Origin: JAAFHB01 sp038236995
GTDB lineage: Bacteria > Bacteroidota > Bacteroidia > Bacteroidales > Prolixibacteraceae
Direction: 5' to 3'
DNA length: 64,000 nucleotides
NCBI GenBank assembly: GCA_038236995.1
Contig: JBBRZE010000006.1
Location: 1-64,000, forward strand
Shown piece by piece: positions 1 through 8,699 of the stretch (position 1 is the stretch's first letter; each line of letters begins with the position of its first letter). The notes below the pieces were generated by a model, which was not told the DNA's origin, made no database searches, and saw only the letters and a program-made list of their open reading frames with translations. The position numbers and the translations under genes are program-made.

Positions 1-461
1 TGATCTTAAACCTGGCAAAACATTACGCCGTGCATCCGCCAAAATACACCACCGTCTTTATAGCCCTTTCCGGTGAAGAATTAGGTATTCTGGGTGCAAA
101 GGCTTTTACAGATCATCCTTTAATTGATTTGACGAAGATAAAATTTCTGGTAAACTTCGATCTGGCCGGAACCGGAGAAGAAGGAATCAGAATCGTGAAT
201 GGAAGCATTTTTAAAGACAAATTTGACCTGATTTCAAATATTAATCAGCAACAAAATTTGTTGCCAAAAATTGATATTCGGGGTGCTGCCTGTAACAGCG
301 ATCATTGCTTCTTTTATCAAAAAGGTGTCCCATGTTTCTACATTTATACACAAGGGGGAATCCGGGCGTATCATGACATCTATGACAAATATGAGACACT
401 CCCCCTTACTGAATTTGTCGATTACTGTAAATTGATGATCCTGTTTTTTGATTCTATTTGA
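1..461 (+). CDS. M28 family metallopeptidase, C-terminal part (5' end outside window)
   Basis: The reading frame is open from the first bases of the window, so this is the C-terminal part of a longer protein; the GTG at 30 is an internal codon. M28 zinc aminopeptidase features are visible: ALSGEELGILGAKAF has the paired Glu of the di-zinc centre, SDHCFFYQKGVPCFYIY matches the SDH-x-P-F segment, and YHDIYD supplies a late metal-binding His. These enzymes remove N-terminal residues from peptides, usually in the periplasm of Bacteroidota. The signal peptide would be upstream of the window. A GH3 gene follows 29 bp downstream on the same strand. The family call is firm; the substrate is unknown. 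Confidence 0.85.
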   Translation, partial: ILNLAKHYAVHPPKYTTVFIALSGEELGILGAKAFTDHPLIDLTKIKFLVNFDLAGTGEEGIRIVNGSIFKDKFDLISNINQQQNLLPKIDIRGAACNSDHCFFYQKGVPCFYIYTQGGIRAYHDIYDKYETLPLTEFVDYCKLMILFFDSI

Positions 462-490
462 TTAAAATCGAAATATAACAACCTATAAAT

Positions 491-3400
491 ATGACCACTA
501 AAATACTTAACAACAAGCTTGCCGGTTTACTGCTTCTGTTAACCCTGATCTTCCCATCGACATCAAAGTCGCAGATCAATCTGGACAAGTACCTCAATCA
601 ACCCTGGGTCGATTCCGTCTTTAACTCGCTTTCTCCGGATGAGCGGATAGCGCAGCTGATCTGGATTGACGCAGGCGGGGACGAAAACTTACAAAAGCAA
701 TTTCAGGTTGCAGAATATATCCGAAAGAATAATTTCGGCGGATTGGTTTTTTTCGAAGGAACGGCAGTGAAGCAGTCGCAATTGATCAACTATTATCAGT
801 CGCTGGCCAAAACGCCGCTAATGATTGCCATGGATGCAGAATGGGGTCCGGGAATGCGCCTCGACGAGGTAATGTCTTTTCCATACAATATGACGATGGG
901 CGCTTCTTCAGATGACGAACTGATCCGGAAGTGTGCCGCAGCCATGGCCGGACAATTGAAACGACTTGGAGTTCAGGTCAGTTTCGGGCCAGTTGCCGAT
1001 ATCAATACAGAACCGCTGAACCCCATTATTGGAATGCGTTCGTTTGGCGAATCGCGAGAAAGGGTTACCAGCAAGAGTTTAGCTTATATGAAAGGCCTTC
1101 AGGAGAATGGGATCATTGCTGTTGCCAAACATTTCCCTGGTCACGGCGATACTAAAACTGATTCACATTTATCGTTACCGCTTCTCCCCTACCCTCGCCA
1201 ACGACTTGACAGCATGGAACTTTTCCCTTTCAAAAAATTGGCAGCCGAAGGAATTGGTGGAATTATGACGGCACATATGCGCGTTCCAGCACTCGATCCC
1301 AATGGTGAGGGTCCTTCAAGTCTTTCAAATAGTGCCGTTGAAGGTGTGATCAGAAAGGAATGGAATTACAAAGGACTCATTATCACCGACGCAATGAATA
1401 TGGGAGGTGCGTCTATCACAAAAAAAGCTGGCAGCATTGATGTTCAGGCAATAAAAGCAGGAAATGATGTGATCGAATTCCCGGTTGATGGTGAAGCCAC
1501 ACTTAAAGCTATTAAAGACGCCATTCTTAAAAAGGATCTTACCTGGGATGAAATAAACCTGAAATGTCGCAGAGTACTGGCAGCCAAGTATTATGCAGGA
1601 TTAAATCAGCTTCACCCAATAAAAATCGAAGGACTTGTGGCAGACCTAAATTCAACCAGCGCGCAGTTTGCTAATAGACAACTTGTTGAATCATCGTTAT
1701 CACTTCTCGAAAATAAAAGCAATCTGATACCTTTTCTTGGATTGGATACCCTTCGGATTGCTGCTCTTTCTATAGGGTCTTCAGCGGTTACTCCTTTTCA
1801 AAAAATGCTTGGCAACTACGCGAAAGTGGATTTTTTTAATCTTTCTGATAATTTCACAGAGGAAGAGTATAATGAAACCCTTAAGAAAGTGGCAGGTTAT
1901 AATTTAGTAATAGCTGGTGTTCATTCACTTTACGAAAGTAAGGTACGCCGTACTGTAAAAGTGGGTAACCTGGTTCATATTGCGCCGGAACGTCCGTATG
2001 GTGTAACCCAAAACCTTGAAAAACTGCTTGGCCGATTATCATCAATGAAGAATTCAGTATTTGTTTTCTTTTCGAATCCATATGCAATCAGTGAGTTGAA
2101 AGACTTTGGTCGTCCCAATGGAATGGTGATTGCCTACCAAAACACCACAATCGCACAGGAATTAGCTGCACAATTGCTGTTTGGAGGAATCGGAGCAAGT
2201 GGAAAACTGCCCGTCTCAATCGGCAATCTATACCACGCCGGCGACGGACTTACAATTAATCAGGCAATACGGTTAAAATATACGCTTCCCGAAGAGGTTG
2301 GATTAAATTCAGCAAAACTGAACCGACGCATCGATTCAATTGTAAATAATGCATTGGTGCAGAAAGCTTTTCCGGGTTGTAATGTTCTTGTTGCCAAAGA
2401 TGGGAAAGTGATTTTTCAAAAAGCGTATGGTTTTCATACTTACGAAAACAGGATTCCTGCGGCCTTGGATGATATCTACGACCTGGCCTCTGTCACGAAA
2501 GTTTCCGGAGCGCTTCCCGCCATTATGAAATTGAATGAAGATGAAAAATATAAGCTTGATGAACCATTTTCGACTTACTGGACCGACTGGCGAAAAGGAT
2601 TTCTGCACCCTTCAAACAAAAGTGATATCACGTTAAGGGAATTATTGGCACATCAGTCCGGACTGGTACCTTTTATTTCATTTTACCGGCAATCAATGAT
2701 TGGTAAAGACTTATCTGACAAATGGTACAGTGCCGTGCCAAGCGATCAGTATAACCTGGAAGTTGCACCGGGACTTTATCTGAATTCAAAATTTAAAGAC
2801 AAAGTGAATAAGGCAATCAGGAAATCACCGCTAAAAACGAGGGGGAAATATGTGTACAGCGATCTGTCGGTTATACTGACATCAGAGGTTGTGACAAAAT
2901 TATCCGGCATGAAATTCACAGATTACCTGGATCAGAATTTCTATGGTCCGCTTGGTGCCACAACAGTTACCTATCAACCAACAAAGAAATTTTCTGAAGA
3001 TCAGATTGTGCCTACCGAATATGACGCCATCTACCGTAAAAGATTGGTTCATGGTAGCGTACATGACGAATCGGCAGCCGTATTTGGAGGAATAGCAGGA
3101 AATGCCGGATTGTTCGCTTCGGCAAACGATTTGGCAAAACTGGTTCAGATGTATGTTCAGTTTGGAACATATGGCGGAAAACAATACCTGAAGAAATCAA
3201 CAATCGAAGAGTTTAACCGGGTACAATATCCGCAGACCAATAACCGACGCGGGCTGGGCTTTGACAAACCAGCAATTGACAATCAGAAACTTGATAAAGA
3301 TAAAGCCTATCCTTGCCCCGGTGCAACACCCCAAAGTTTCGGACATTTTGGCTACACCGGAACATTTTTCTGGGCTGATCCTACGAATGGATTGGTCTAC

Positions 3401-3511
3401 ATCTTTCTCTCAAACAGGGTTTATCCTACCCGCGACAACAATAAAATCAGCGACCTGAATGTAAGGACTGATATATTGCAGGAGATGTATGATGAGTTGA
3501 AAATGAAATAA
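491..3511 (+). CDS. Glycoside hydrolase family 3 (NagZ-type beta-N-acetylhexosaminidase) fused to a beta-lactamase-like serine hydrolase
   Basis: A 1006-residue secreted fusion with an N-terminal signal peptide (about residues 1-28, ending near SKSQ). The GH3 part (about 40-580) has the NagZ signature K213-HFPGHGDTKTDSH-226, which carries the His/Asp acid-base dyad. D300 in ITDAMNMGG is the expected nucleophile. The C-terminal part (about 605-1000) is a class C beta-lactamase/transpeptidase-like fold with S667-V-T-K670, Y789-S-D and H952-FGYTG. Known NagZ enzymes release GlcNAc from muropeptides, and the hydrolase half may act on a peptide or amide bond of the same substrate (inference). The fusion fits the peptidoglycan-turnover genes at 12.9-18.1 kb. 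ATG start with a good signal peptide; no better alternative was seen. Confidence 0.9.
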   Translation: MTTKILNNKLAGLLLLLTLIFPSTSKSQINLDKYLNQPWVDSVFNSLSPDERIAQLIWIDAGGDENLQKQFQVAEYIRKNNFGGLVFFEGTAVKQSQLINYYQSLAKTPLMIAMDAEWGPGMRLDEVMSFPYNMTMGASSDDELIRKCAAAMAGQLKRLGVQVSFGPVADINTEPLNPIIGMRSFGESRERVTSKSLAYMKGLQENGIIAVAKHFPGHGDTKTDSHLSLPLLPYPRQRLDSMELFPFKKLAAEGIGGIMTAHMRVPALDPNGEGPSSLSNSAVEGVIRKEWNYKGLIITDAMNMGGASITKKAGSIDVQAIKAGNDVIEFPVDGEATLKAIKDAILKKDLTWDEINLKCRRVLAAKYYAGLNQLHPIKIEGLVADLNSTSAQFANRQLVESSLSLLENKSNLIPFLGLDTLRIAALSIGSSAVTPFQKMLGNYAKVDFFNLSDNFTEEEYNETLKKVAGYNLVIAGVHSLYESKVRRTVKVGNLVHIAPERPYGVTQNLEKLLGRLSSMKNSVFVFFSNPYAISELKDFGRPNGMVIAYQNTTIAQELAAQLLFGGIGASGKLPVSIGNLYHAGDGLTINQAIRLKYTLPEEVGLNSAKLNRRIDSIVNNALVQKAFPGCNVLVAKDGKVIFQKAYGFHTYENRIPAALDDIYDLASVTKVSGALPAIMKLNEDEKYKLDEPFSTYWTDWRKGFLHPSNKSDITLRELLAHQSGLVPFISFYRQSMIGKDLSDKWYSAVPSDQYNLEVAPGLYLNSKFKDKVNKAIRKSPLKTRGKYVYSDLSVILTSEVVTKLSGMKFTDYLDQNFYGPLGATTVTYQPTKKFSEDQIVPTEYDAIYRKRLVHGSVHDESAAVFGGIAGNAGLFASANDLAKLVQMYVQFGTYGGKQYLKKSTIEEFNRVQYPQTNNRRGLGFDKPAIDNQKLDKDKAYPCPGATPQSFGHFGYTGTFFWADPTNGLVYIFLSNRVYPTRDNNKISDLNVRTDILQEMYDELKMK

Positions 3512-3585
3512 TTTGTCAATTTGCAAATGTGACAATTATAAGGTTTGAAGGTGCAAGGGTAAAACAGGAATATTTCAACCAGAAA

Positions 3586-4608
3586 ATGATTGACCGTAAA
3601 TACGAACCCGATTTTAACCAGTTATTGAAGGTGCTTCGTCGCGAAAAGCCAGATCGGCCGGTGCTGTTTGAGTATTTCACGAATGGACCTTTAAATGAAT
3701 ACCTTGCAGGTCGTAAAAATACTGATCCGGAAAACCTTGAAGAAACCATAAAGATCACGATAGAAGCCTTTACCAATGCAGGTTATGATTATATAACAAT
3801 TCCTACCCGGTTTTATGGCGGATTAAAATTCGTAACTGCATTTCATGATCAAAAGTCAACTGTCTCACAGAATGAAGGATCACTGATCTCAGATCGGGCA
3901 TCTTTCGAATCGTATCCGTGGCCTGATCCTGAAAAGGGTGACTTTGACACCTTCAACCGGATGGCACCTTTGCTTCACAAAAAGATGAAATTTATTGCTC
4001 CAGGACCGGGTGGCGTACTTGAAAATGTGATCGATCTGGTTGGTTTCGAGCGGTTGTGCTACCTGTTATTCGAAGATGAACAACTTGTTCAGGATATTTT
4101 TGATGCGGTTGGTTCAAGACTATTAAGGTTCTATGAAATCATATCACAAATAGAAAGTGTTGGAGCACTGATTGTAAACGACGACTGGGGATTTAAAACC
4201 CAAACGATGCTTGATCCCGATTCGATGCACCGTTATTTATTCCCGTGGCATAAAAGGATCGTCGAAGCCATTCATTTAAATGGGAAACCAGCGATCCTTC
4301 ACTCCTGCGGAAATCTTGACGCAGTGATGGATTTTCTGATTGACGACCTGAAATACGATGCAAAACATTCATGGGAAGATATCATCTGCCCTGTTGAAGA
4401 AGGTTGGAAACGATGGGGTGGCCGGATTGCTATCCTGGGCGGGATCGATATGGATTTCCTCATCCGGCGTACTCCCGAAGAAATTCACCACCGTGCTACT
4501 GAAATTCTAAAGTTAACGGGTTCAAAAGGATATGCGCTGGGATCTGGAAACAGCATTCCGGCTTTTGTACCGATTGAAAATTACATGGCCATGATAAAGG
4601 CAGTCTAA
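3586..4608 (+). CDS. Uroporphyrinogen decarboxylase (URO-D) family protein, methyltransferase-like
   Basis: A 340-residue protein of the URO-D superfamily, of the kind that resembles corrinoid-dependent methyltransferases rather than HemE. Visible features are EKPDRPVLFEYF near the N-terminus, the LHSCGNLD segment with a Cys/His pair typical of zinc-binding methyltransferase members, ILGGIDMDFL, and the C-terminal GSGNSIPAFVPIENY. The frame is open to a GTG at 3529, but the ATG at 3586 gives the usual family N-terminus (MIDRKYEPDFNQLLKVL), so I chose it. It lies 74 bp downstream of the GH3 gene and could be co-transcribed. The substrate cannot be told from sequence. Confidence 0.8.
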   Translation: MIDRKYEPDFNQLLKVLRREKPDRPVLFEYFTNGPLNEYLAGRKNTDPENLEETIKITIEAFTNAGYDYITIPTRFYGGLKFVTAFHDQKSTVSQNEGSLISDRASFESYPWPDPEKGDFDTFNRMAPLLHKKMKFIAPGPGGVLENVIDLVGFERLCYLLFEDEQLVQDIFDAVGSRLLRFYEIISQIESVGALIVNDDWGFKTQTMLDPDSMHRYLFPWHKRIVEAIHLNGKPAILHSCGNLDAVMDFLIDDLKYDAKHSWEDIICPVEEGWKRWGGRIAILGGIDMDFLIRRTPEEIHHRATEILKLTGSKGYALGSGNSIPAFVPIENYMAMIKAV

Positions 4609-4651
4609 AAAATGCAATTGAACAACCAGTAAACCACCTTTAAAACAAGAT

Positions 4652-6256
4652 CTAAAAACGCTGTGTGATATTTAAGTAAATGCGCCCCAGATTATTATCC
4701 TTTTCATAGGTTGCCTCATAATCGGCTGAAAGCATTAATTTCTTCGCAATTCGCCACGACACACTAAGTTCTGCAATATCTTGCCGGAGTGTTATATGCG
4801 AATTTGCATAGGTGTAATTTACCAACCGATATTCCAGCGACGTGTATATCTTTCCTGACAGCAGATCCCGGGCCAGGGTAATTCCATAAACCATTCCATC
4901 AATATAGTTTGTTTTTAGAAGGGTCGCATTGATCGTCGCCGATGTAAGAATCAATGGTATAAGGCTATAGTTTAAGTAACTATTTGCATTAATGCTTGGT
5001 ACAGGATCCGATTTCTGAAACCGATATCCGGCCGATCCTCCCCAACTGAGGTATTTCACAGGACGATAATTGAAGTTAAACCGCAATCCTTGTCTAGTTT
5101 CCCTGTCGATAATGCTGTCTATCTGATTTTTAAATGTTTCGTAATAATAGACATTTTTTCGGGCATCATAAGATACAAGCAGCGAAAGATTTTTCCATGG
5201 TTTATATCTTAATGATGCATAAACACTTGTCAGATCAAAAGTGTTTTTAGGTAGCAAGAGTGTATCGAGGGTATAGAAATCAAATTCAAATGAACAAAAA
5301 AGATCCAACTTTTTTAATAACGAATTACTATGTTGAAGGTAGGCGAATCTGCGATCTGTTTTGAAATTGTTCATCTGGTCGAAAACTGCAATTGAAGTTT
5401 GCATATTCCCATTTTCATTTTGAATACTATGACCTGTAAAAACACCAAATTGCATTAAATTTGGATTAAAGCTGTAATTATAGTAATCTGGTCGTGAACC
5501 TGCCACAGCACCATAGGTAAAACTCCGGTGAACAGTCTGAAATTGAAGCCCATCAACAGCCCCAATATTAGCCATGTTCAAATTTATTTTTCGGCCGAAG
5601 GAAATATTGGTTGATTTGTTAAAATCATATGTAACCGCTAAGCTATATATTTTCAGATACTTGTTAATATCCTGACCAACCAGGCTCAATTCATTCGATT
5701 TGTGCGTAAATGAAATGTATGTTTCGGTAGAAATTCCTGAAGTGCTGCCATGTAACGTATTTAACGACAAATTGTACCTGTATCTAATGTCGGTCGCAGA
5801 ATTTGAAAGCGTAGCATACGATGAGAGTGCCAGTCGTCCATCAACACGTGGCTTTAATTCCTTGGCCAGATTCTCCTGCGTAAGTGATTTAATAGCCTGA
5901 TCGTTTGCATTTAAAGAAACCGGCGATTTCGTTTCTTTTATTGCTTCTTCCTGCTTCTTTTCTACTTTTACTTTTGCGAAAATTGGGGTCGAAATTGAAA
6001 GAGGAACTTCGCCAACCGGAGTACCTACGCAGGATATCGATGAAAGATTGTTAACTGTTAAAACCGGAATAAATACATTGTTACGTGCAATAAACAATGT
6101 ATCACCCATATGTATTCCCTCTGTATTTTCAAACTTTACATATACATTCTGAGATGTAATATATGAAATTGATCCTTTCAAAATAGCATCAGAGGTCTGA
6201 CCAAAGATATTCAGACTTAGGCAAAAGAATATAATAAAGAAAAATAATCCTTTCAT
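4652..6256 (-). CDS. Outer-membrane beta-barrel protein, last gene of the multiheme cytochrome operon
   Basis: A 534-residue protein starting at the ATG at 6256, which gives a clean signal peptide (MKGLFFFIIFFCLSLNIFGQ). The frame continues upstream to 6331 but adds a charged, non-signal-like extension. After the signal comes a small beta-rich region (about 25-100; VYVKFENTEGIHMGDTLFI), then a polar linker. From about residue 140 to the end there are alternating aromatic/polar amphipathic strands, finishing in IYLNITQRF, a terminal Phe typical of outer-membrane barrels. No CXXCH motif is present. It follows the 31-heme cytochrome by 106 bp on the same strand. A porin-like sheath or partner for the cytochromes is inferred from context; I do not recognise it as MtrB. 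Confidence 0.6.
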   Translation of the reverse strand: MKGLFFFIIFFCLSLNIFGQTSDAILKGSISYITSQNVYVKFENTEGIHMGDTLFIARNNVFIPVLTVNNLSSISCVGTPVGEVPLSISTPIFAKVKVEKKQEEAIKETKSPVSLNANDQAIKSLTQENLAKELKPRVDGRLALSSYATLSNSATDIRYRYNLSLNTLHGSTSGISTETYISFTHKSNELSLVGQDINKYLKIYSLAVTYDFNKSTNISFGRKINLNMANIGAVDGLQFQTVHRSFTYGAVAGSRPDYYNYSFNPNLMQFGVFTGHSIQNENGNMQTSIAVFDQMNNFKTDRRFAYLQHSNSLLKKLDLFCSFEFDFYTLDTLLLPKNTFDLTSVYASLRYKPWKNLSLLVSYDARKNVYYYETFKNQIDSIIDRETRQGLRFNFNYRPVKYLSWGGSAGYRFQKSDPVPSINANSYLNYSLIPLILTSATINATLLKTNYIDGMVYGITLARDLLSGKIYTSLEYRLVNYTYANSHITLRQDIAELSVSWRIAKKLMLSADYEATYEKDNNLGRIYLNITQRF

Positions 6257-6362
6257 CCGGAGATAATTTTTAAAAAATGATTCCCTACACATACGGGAAA
6301 ATTCGTTTTGAAAAATTGGAGTTCGTTTCATTTAATTGAAGTTATGGAACAAATGATCCAAA

Positions 6363-8699
6363 TTAATTTGAGGTTCCTCTCGGATGGCAAGAAAAACAAT
6401 TGGTGCTATTATAAACATAACCGGATTTCCCTTTATGATCTGCATCCACCGAAGCTTTATTACTATGTGCGTGGCAAAGCAGACAGTTAAATACCGCATA
6501 ATTGGTGGCATTAGTATGACATTCACTACACAAAGTCCATTGTCCCTTATGTTTACCGCTATTTATCGGGAAAAACTGTGCATCATGATTATAAGTAGAA
6601 GGTGTCCATCCGTTTTGTGTATGACAAGTAAGACAGGTAGTTGGGAACTTGGCAGCTGCATGTGCCGGGTTCGTTGTAGCATTGTATTTAGCTACATGAC
6701 AACTATAACAATCAGTGGAAATTCCGACATAACCTTTCGAGTGGCAACTGATGCAGCTTACGCCAATATGTGCGCCAACTATGGGGAAAGTGGTACCGGT
6801 AGTATGATTAAATGTCGATGGCTTCCAGGCCGTTGAAGTATGGCATGTTTTGCAGTCGGTAGAGAATTTTGCAGTTGCATGAGCCGGATTTGTCGTGGCA
6901 TTATAATCAGTTAAATGGCAACTTGCACAAGTTGCCAAGGTTCCTACATAACCCTTCGAGTGACAGCTGATGCACGATACACCAATATGGCTACCGGTTA
7001 GTGGGAAGGTAGTGCTTGTATTGTGATTAAAAGTCGAAGGTGCCCAGGCGGTTGAAGTGTGACATGTTTTGCAGTCAGTTGGAAATTTAGCCGTAACATG
7101 TGACGGATTTGTTGTCGCGTTGTAATTCGTTAAATGGCAACTCTCACAAAGCGCAGAAGTACCAGTATAACCCTTGGAGTGGCAGGAAATGCAGGAAACG
7201 CCAACATGACTGCCGGTTAAAGGAAAAGCTGTACTTGTATTGTGATTAAATGACGAAGGTACCCAGCCTGCAGAAGTATGACATGTTTTGCAATCTGTTG
7301 AGTATTTCGCAGTCACATGCGATGGATTTGTCGTCGCATTATAATTAGCCAAATGACAGCTCACACAATCTGCTGAGGTTCCCACATAACCCTTCGAATG
7401 ACAACTAATGCAACTTACACCGATGTGACGACCAGTTAAAGGAAACGCTGTATTGGTATTGTGGTTAAATGTTGAGGGTACCCAGGCTGAGGAAGAGTGA
7501 CAAGTTTTGCAATCTGTTGAGTATTTGGCAGTCACATGCGATGGATTTGTCGTTGCATTGTAGTTCGTTAAATGACAACTTACACAATCGGTAGAGGTTC
7601 CAACGTAACCCTTGGCATGACAACTAATGCATGAAACAGCGATATGCGCACCGGCTAAAGGAAAGGTCGTACTCGTATTGTGATTAAAAGTCGAAGGTTT
7701 CCATGCAATTGAAGTATGACACGTTTTGCAGTCTGTAGGAAATTTGGCTGTCGCATGAGAAGGATCCTTTGTAGCATTGTAATTTGCTAAATGGCAACTT
7801 ACACAATCTGTGGAAGTTCCTGCGTAACCTTTGGAATGACAACTGATGCATGAAACACCGATATGCCCTCCTGTTAATGGAAAGGTTGTACTGGTATTGT
7901 GATTAAATGTAGCTGATGTCCATGATGCTGTGGTATGACAGGTTATACAGTCTTTCGTGAATTTGGCAGCAGCGTGAGCCGGAGCGGTGGTAGCGTTATA
8001 ATTATTTAAATGGCAACTGGCACAATCGGTGGCAGTTCCTGCATATCCAGAAGCATGGCAACTTGCACAGGTTACACCAATATGACCGCCGGTTAATGGG
8101 AATGTTGTATTCGTACTGTGATTAAACTTGGCTGGTTGCCAACCCTTTTCATTGTGACATAAAAAACAATCCTTCGGAAATTTAGACGCGACATGTGACG
8201 GGTTGGTGGTCGCCGTAAATGTTGCAGTGTGACAATCTGCACATTCCGTTCCCATTGGGTCGAACCTCAAAAGAGAAGCTGATTTGTGACATTGGTAACA
8301 ATCGACCTGCGCATGTTGTCCATTCAGTGGAAATCTGCTTTGCCGGTGAACTTCGACAATGTTTGTCACAACCCACGATCGCGGGGTATGACAACGCTCG
8401 CAATCCTGACCAACAGTTTGCTGATGCATGTCTTTATGGCAAGAGATACATGTAGTTTTTGCACTTGAGAACACCAAATCAGTATGACATTTTTTACAAT
8501 CAATTGCCTTGTGCTGTCCGGTTAATGGAAAGCTGGTTATGGAATGATCAAACGTATTACCTGTAGTTTTAAATGTCCAACCGTCTGGATTATGGCAAAC
8601 ATCACACTTTATACTGAAATTAGTCCCATGTGGTGATTTGGCAGCTATTGCATTAAACGACAGCAATAAGGCTATGATTATTGATGGCAATTTGAACAT
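6363..8699 (-). CDS. Secreted c-type cytochrome with 31 CXXCH heme motifs and seven tandem tri-heme repeats
   Basis: A 778-residue protein with a signal peptide (MFKLPSIIIALLLSFNAIAA). I count 31 CXXCH motifs by eye. Residues about 178-688 are seven consecutive 73-residue repeats, each with three hemes in the order CKTCH, CISCH, CVSCH. Conserved non-heme His occur in FNHNTSTTFPLTG, GHIGVSC and NPSHVTAKF and are likely distal heme ligands. Six hemes precede the array and four follow in a degenerate eighth unit. No lipobox or transmembrane segment follows the signal, so the mature protein should be periplasmic or extracellular. The start overlaps the end of the 20-heme gene by 22 bp. Long-range electron transfer is inferred from the heme number; donor and acceptor are unknown. 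Confidence 0.93.
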   Translation of the reverse strand: MFKLPSIIIALLLSFNAIAAKSPHGTNFSIKCDVCHNPDGWTFKTTGNTFDHSITSFPLTGQHKAIDCKKCHTDLVFSSAKTTCISCHKDMHQQTVGQDCERCHTPRSWVVTNIVEVHRQSRFPLNGQHAQVDCYQCHKSASLLRFDPMGTECADCHTATFTATTNPSHVASKFPKDCFLCHNEKGWQPAKFNHSTNTTFPLTGGHIGVTCASCHASGYAGTATDCASCHLNNYNATTAPAHAAAKFTKDCITCHTTASWTSATFNHNTSTTFPLTGGHIGVSCISCHSKGYAGTSTDCVSCHLANYNATKDPSHATAKFPTDCKTCHTSIAWKPSTFNHNTSTTFPLAGAHIAVSCISCHAKGYVGTSTDCVSCHLTNYNATTNPSHVTAKYSTDCKTCHSSSAWVPSTFNHNTNTAFPLTGRHIGVSCISCHSKGYVGTSADCVSCHLANYNATTNPSHVTAKYSTDCKTCHTSAGWVPSSFNHNTSTAFPLTGSHVGVSCISCHSKGYTGTSALCESCHLTNYNATTNPSHVTAKFPTDCKTCHTSTAWAPSTFNHNTSTTFPLTGSHIGVSCISCHSKGYVGTLATCASCHLTDYNATTNPAHATAKFSTDCKTCHTSTAWKPSTFNHTTGTTFPIVGAHIGVSCISCHSKGYVGISTDCYSCHVAKYNATTNPAHAAAKFPTTCLTCHTQNGWTPSTYNHDAQFFPINSGKHKGQWTLCSECHTNATNYAVFNCLLCHAHSNKASVDADHKGKSGYVYNSTNCFSCHPRGTSN
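6636..8168 (-). repeat. Seven exact-length 219-bp tandem coding repeats (tri-heme unit)
   Basis: The codons for CFLCH (8154-8168) and CLTCH (6621-6635) bracket 1533 bp, exactly 7 x 219 bp. A second landmark (tgcagtc at 6851 and 7070) is also 219 bp apart. Each unit encodes 73 residues and three heme motifs. Units differ by point changes only and no indel is seen, which suggests selection on the spacing. The innermost units are the most alike. Confidence 0.93.
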
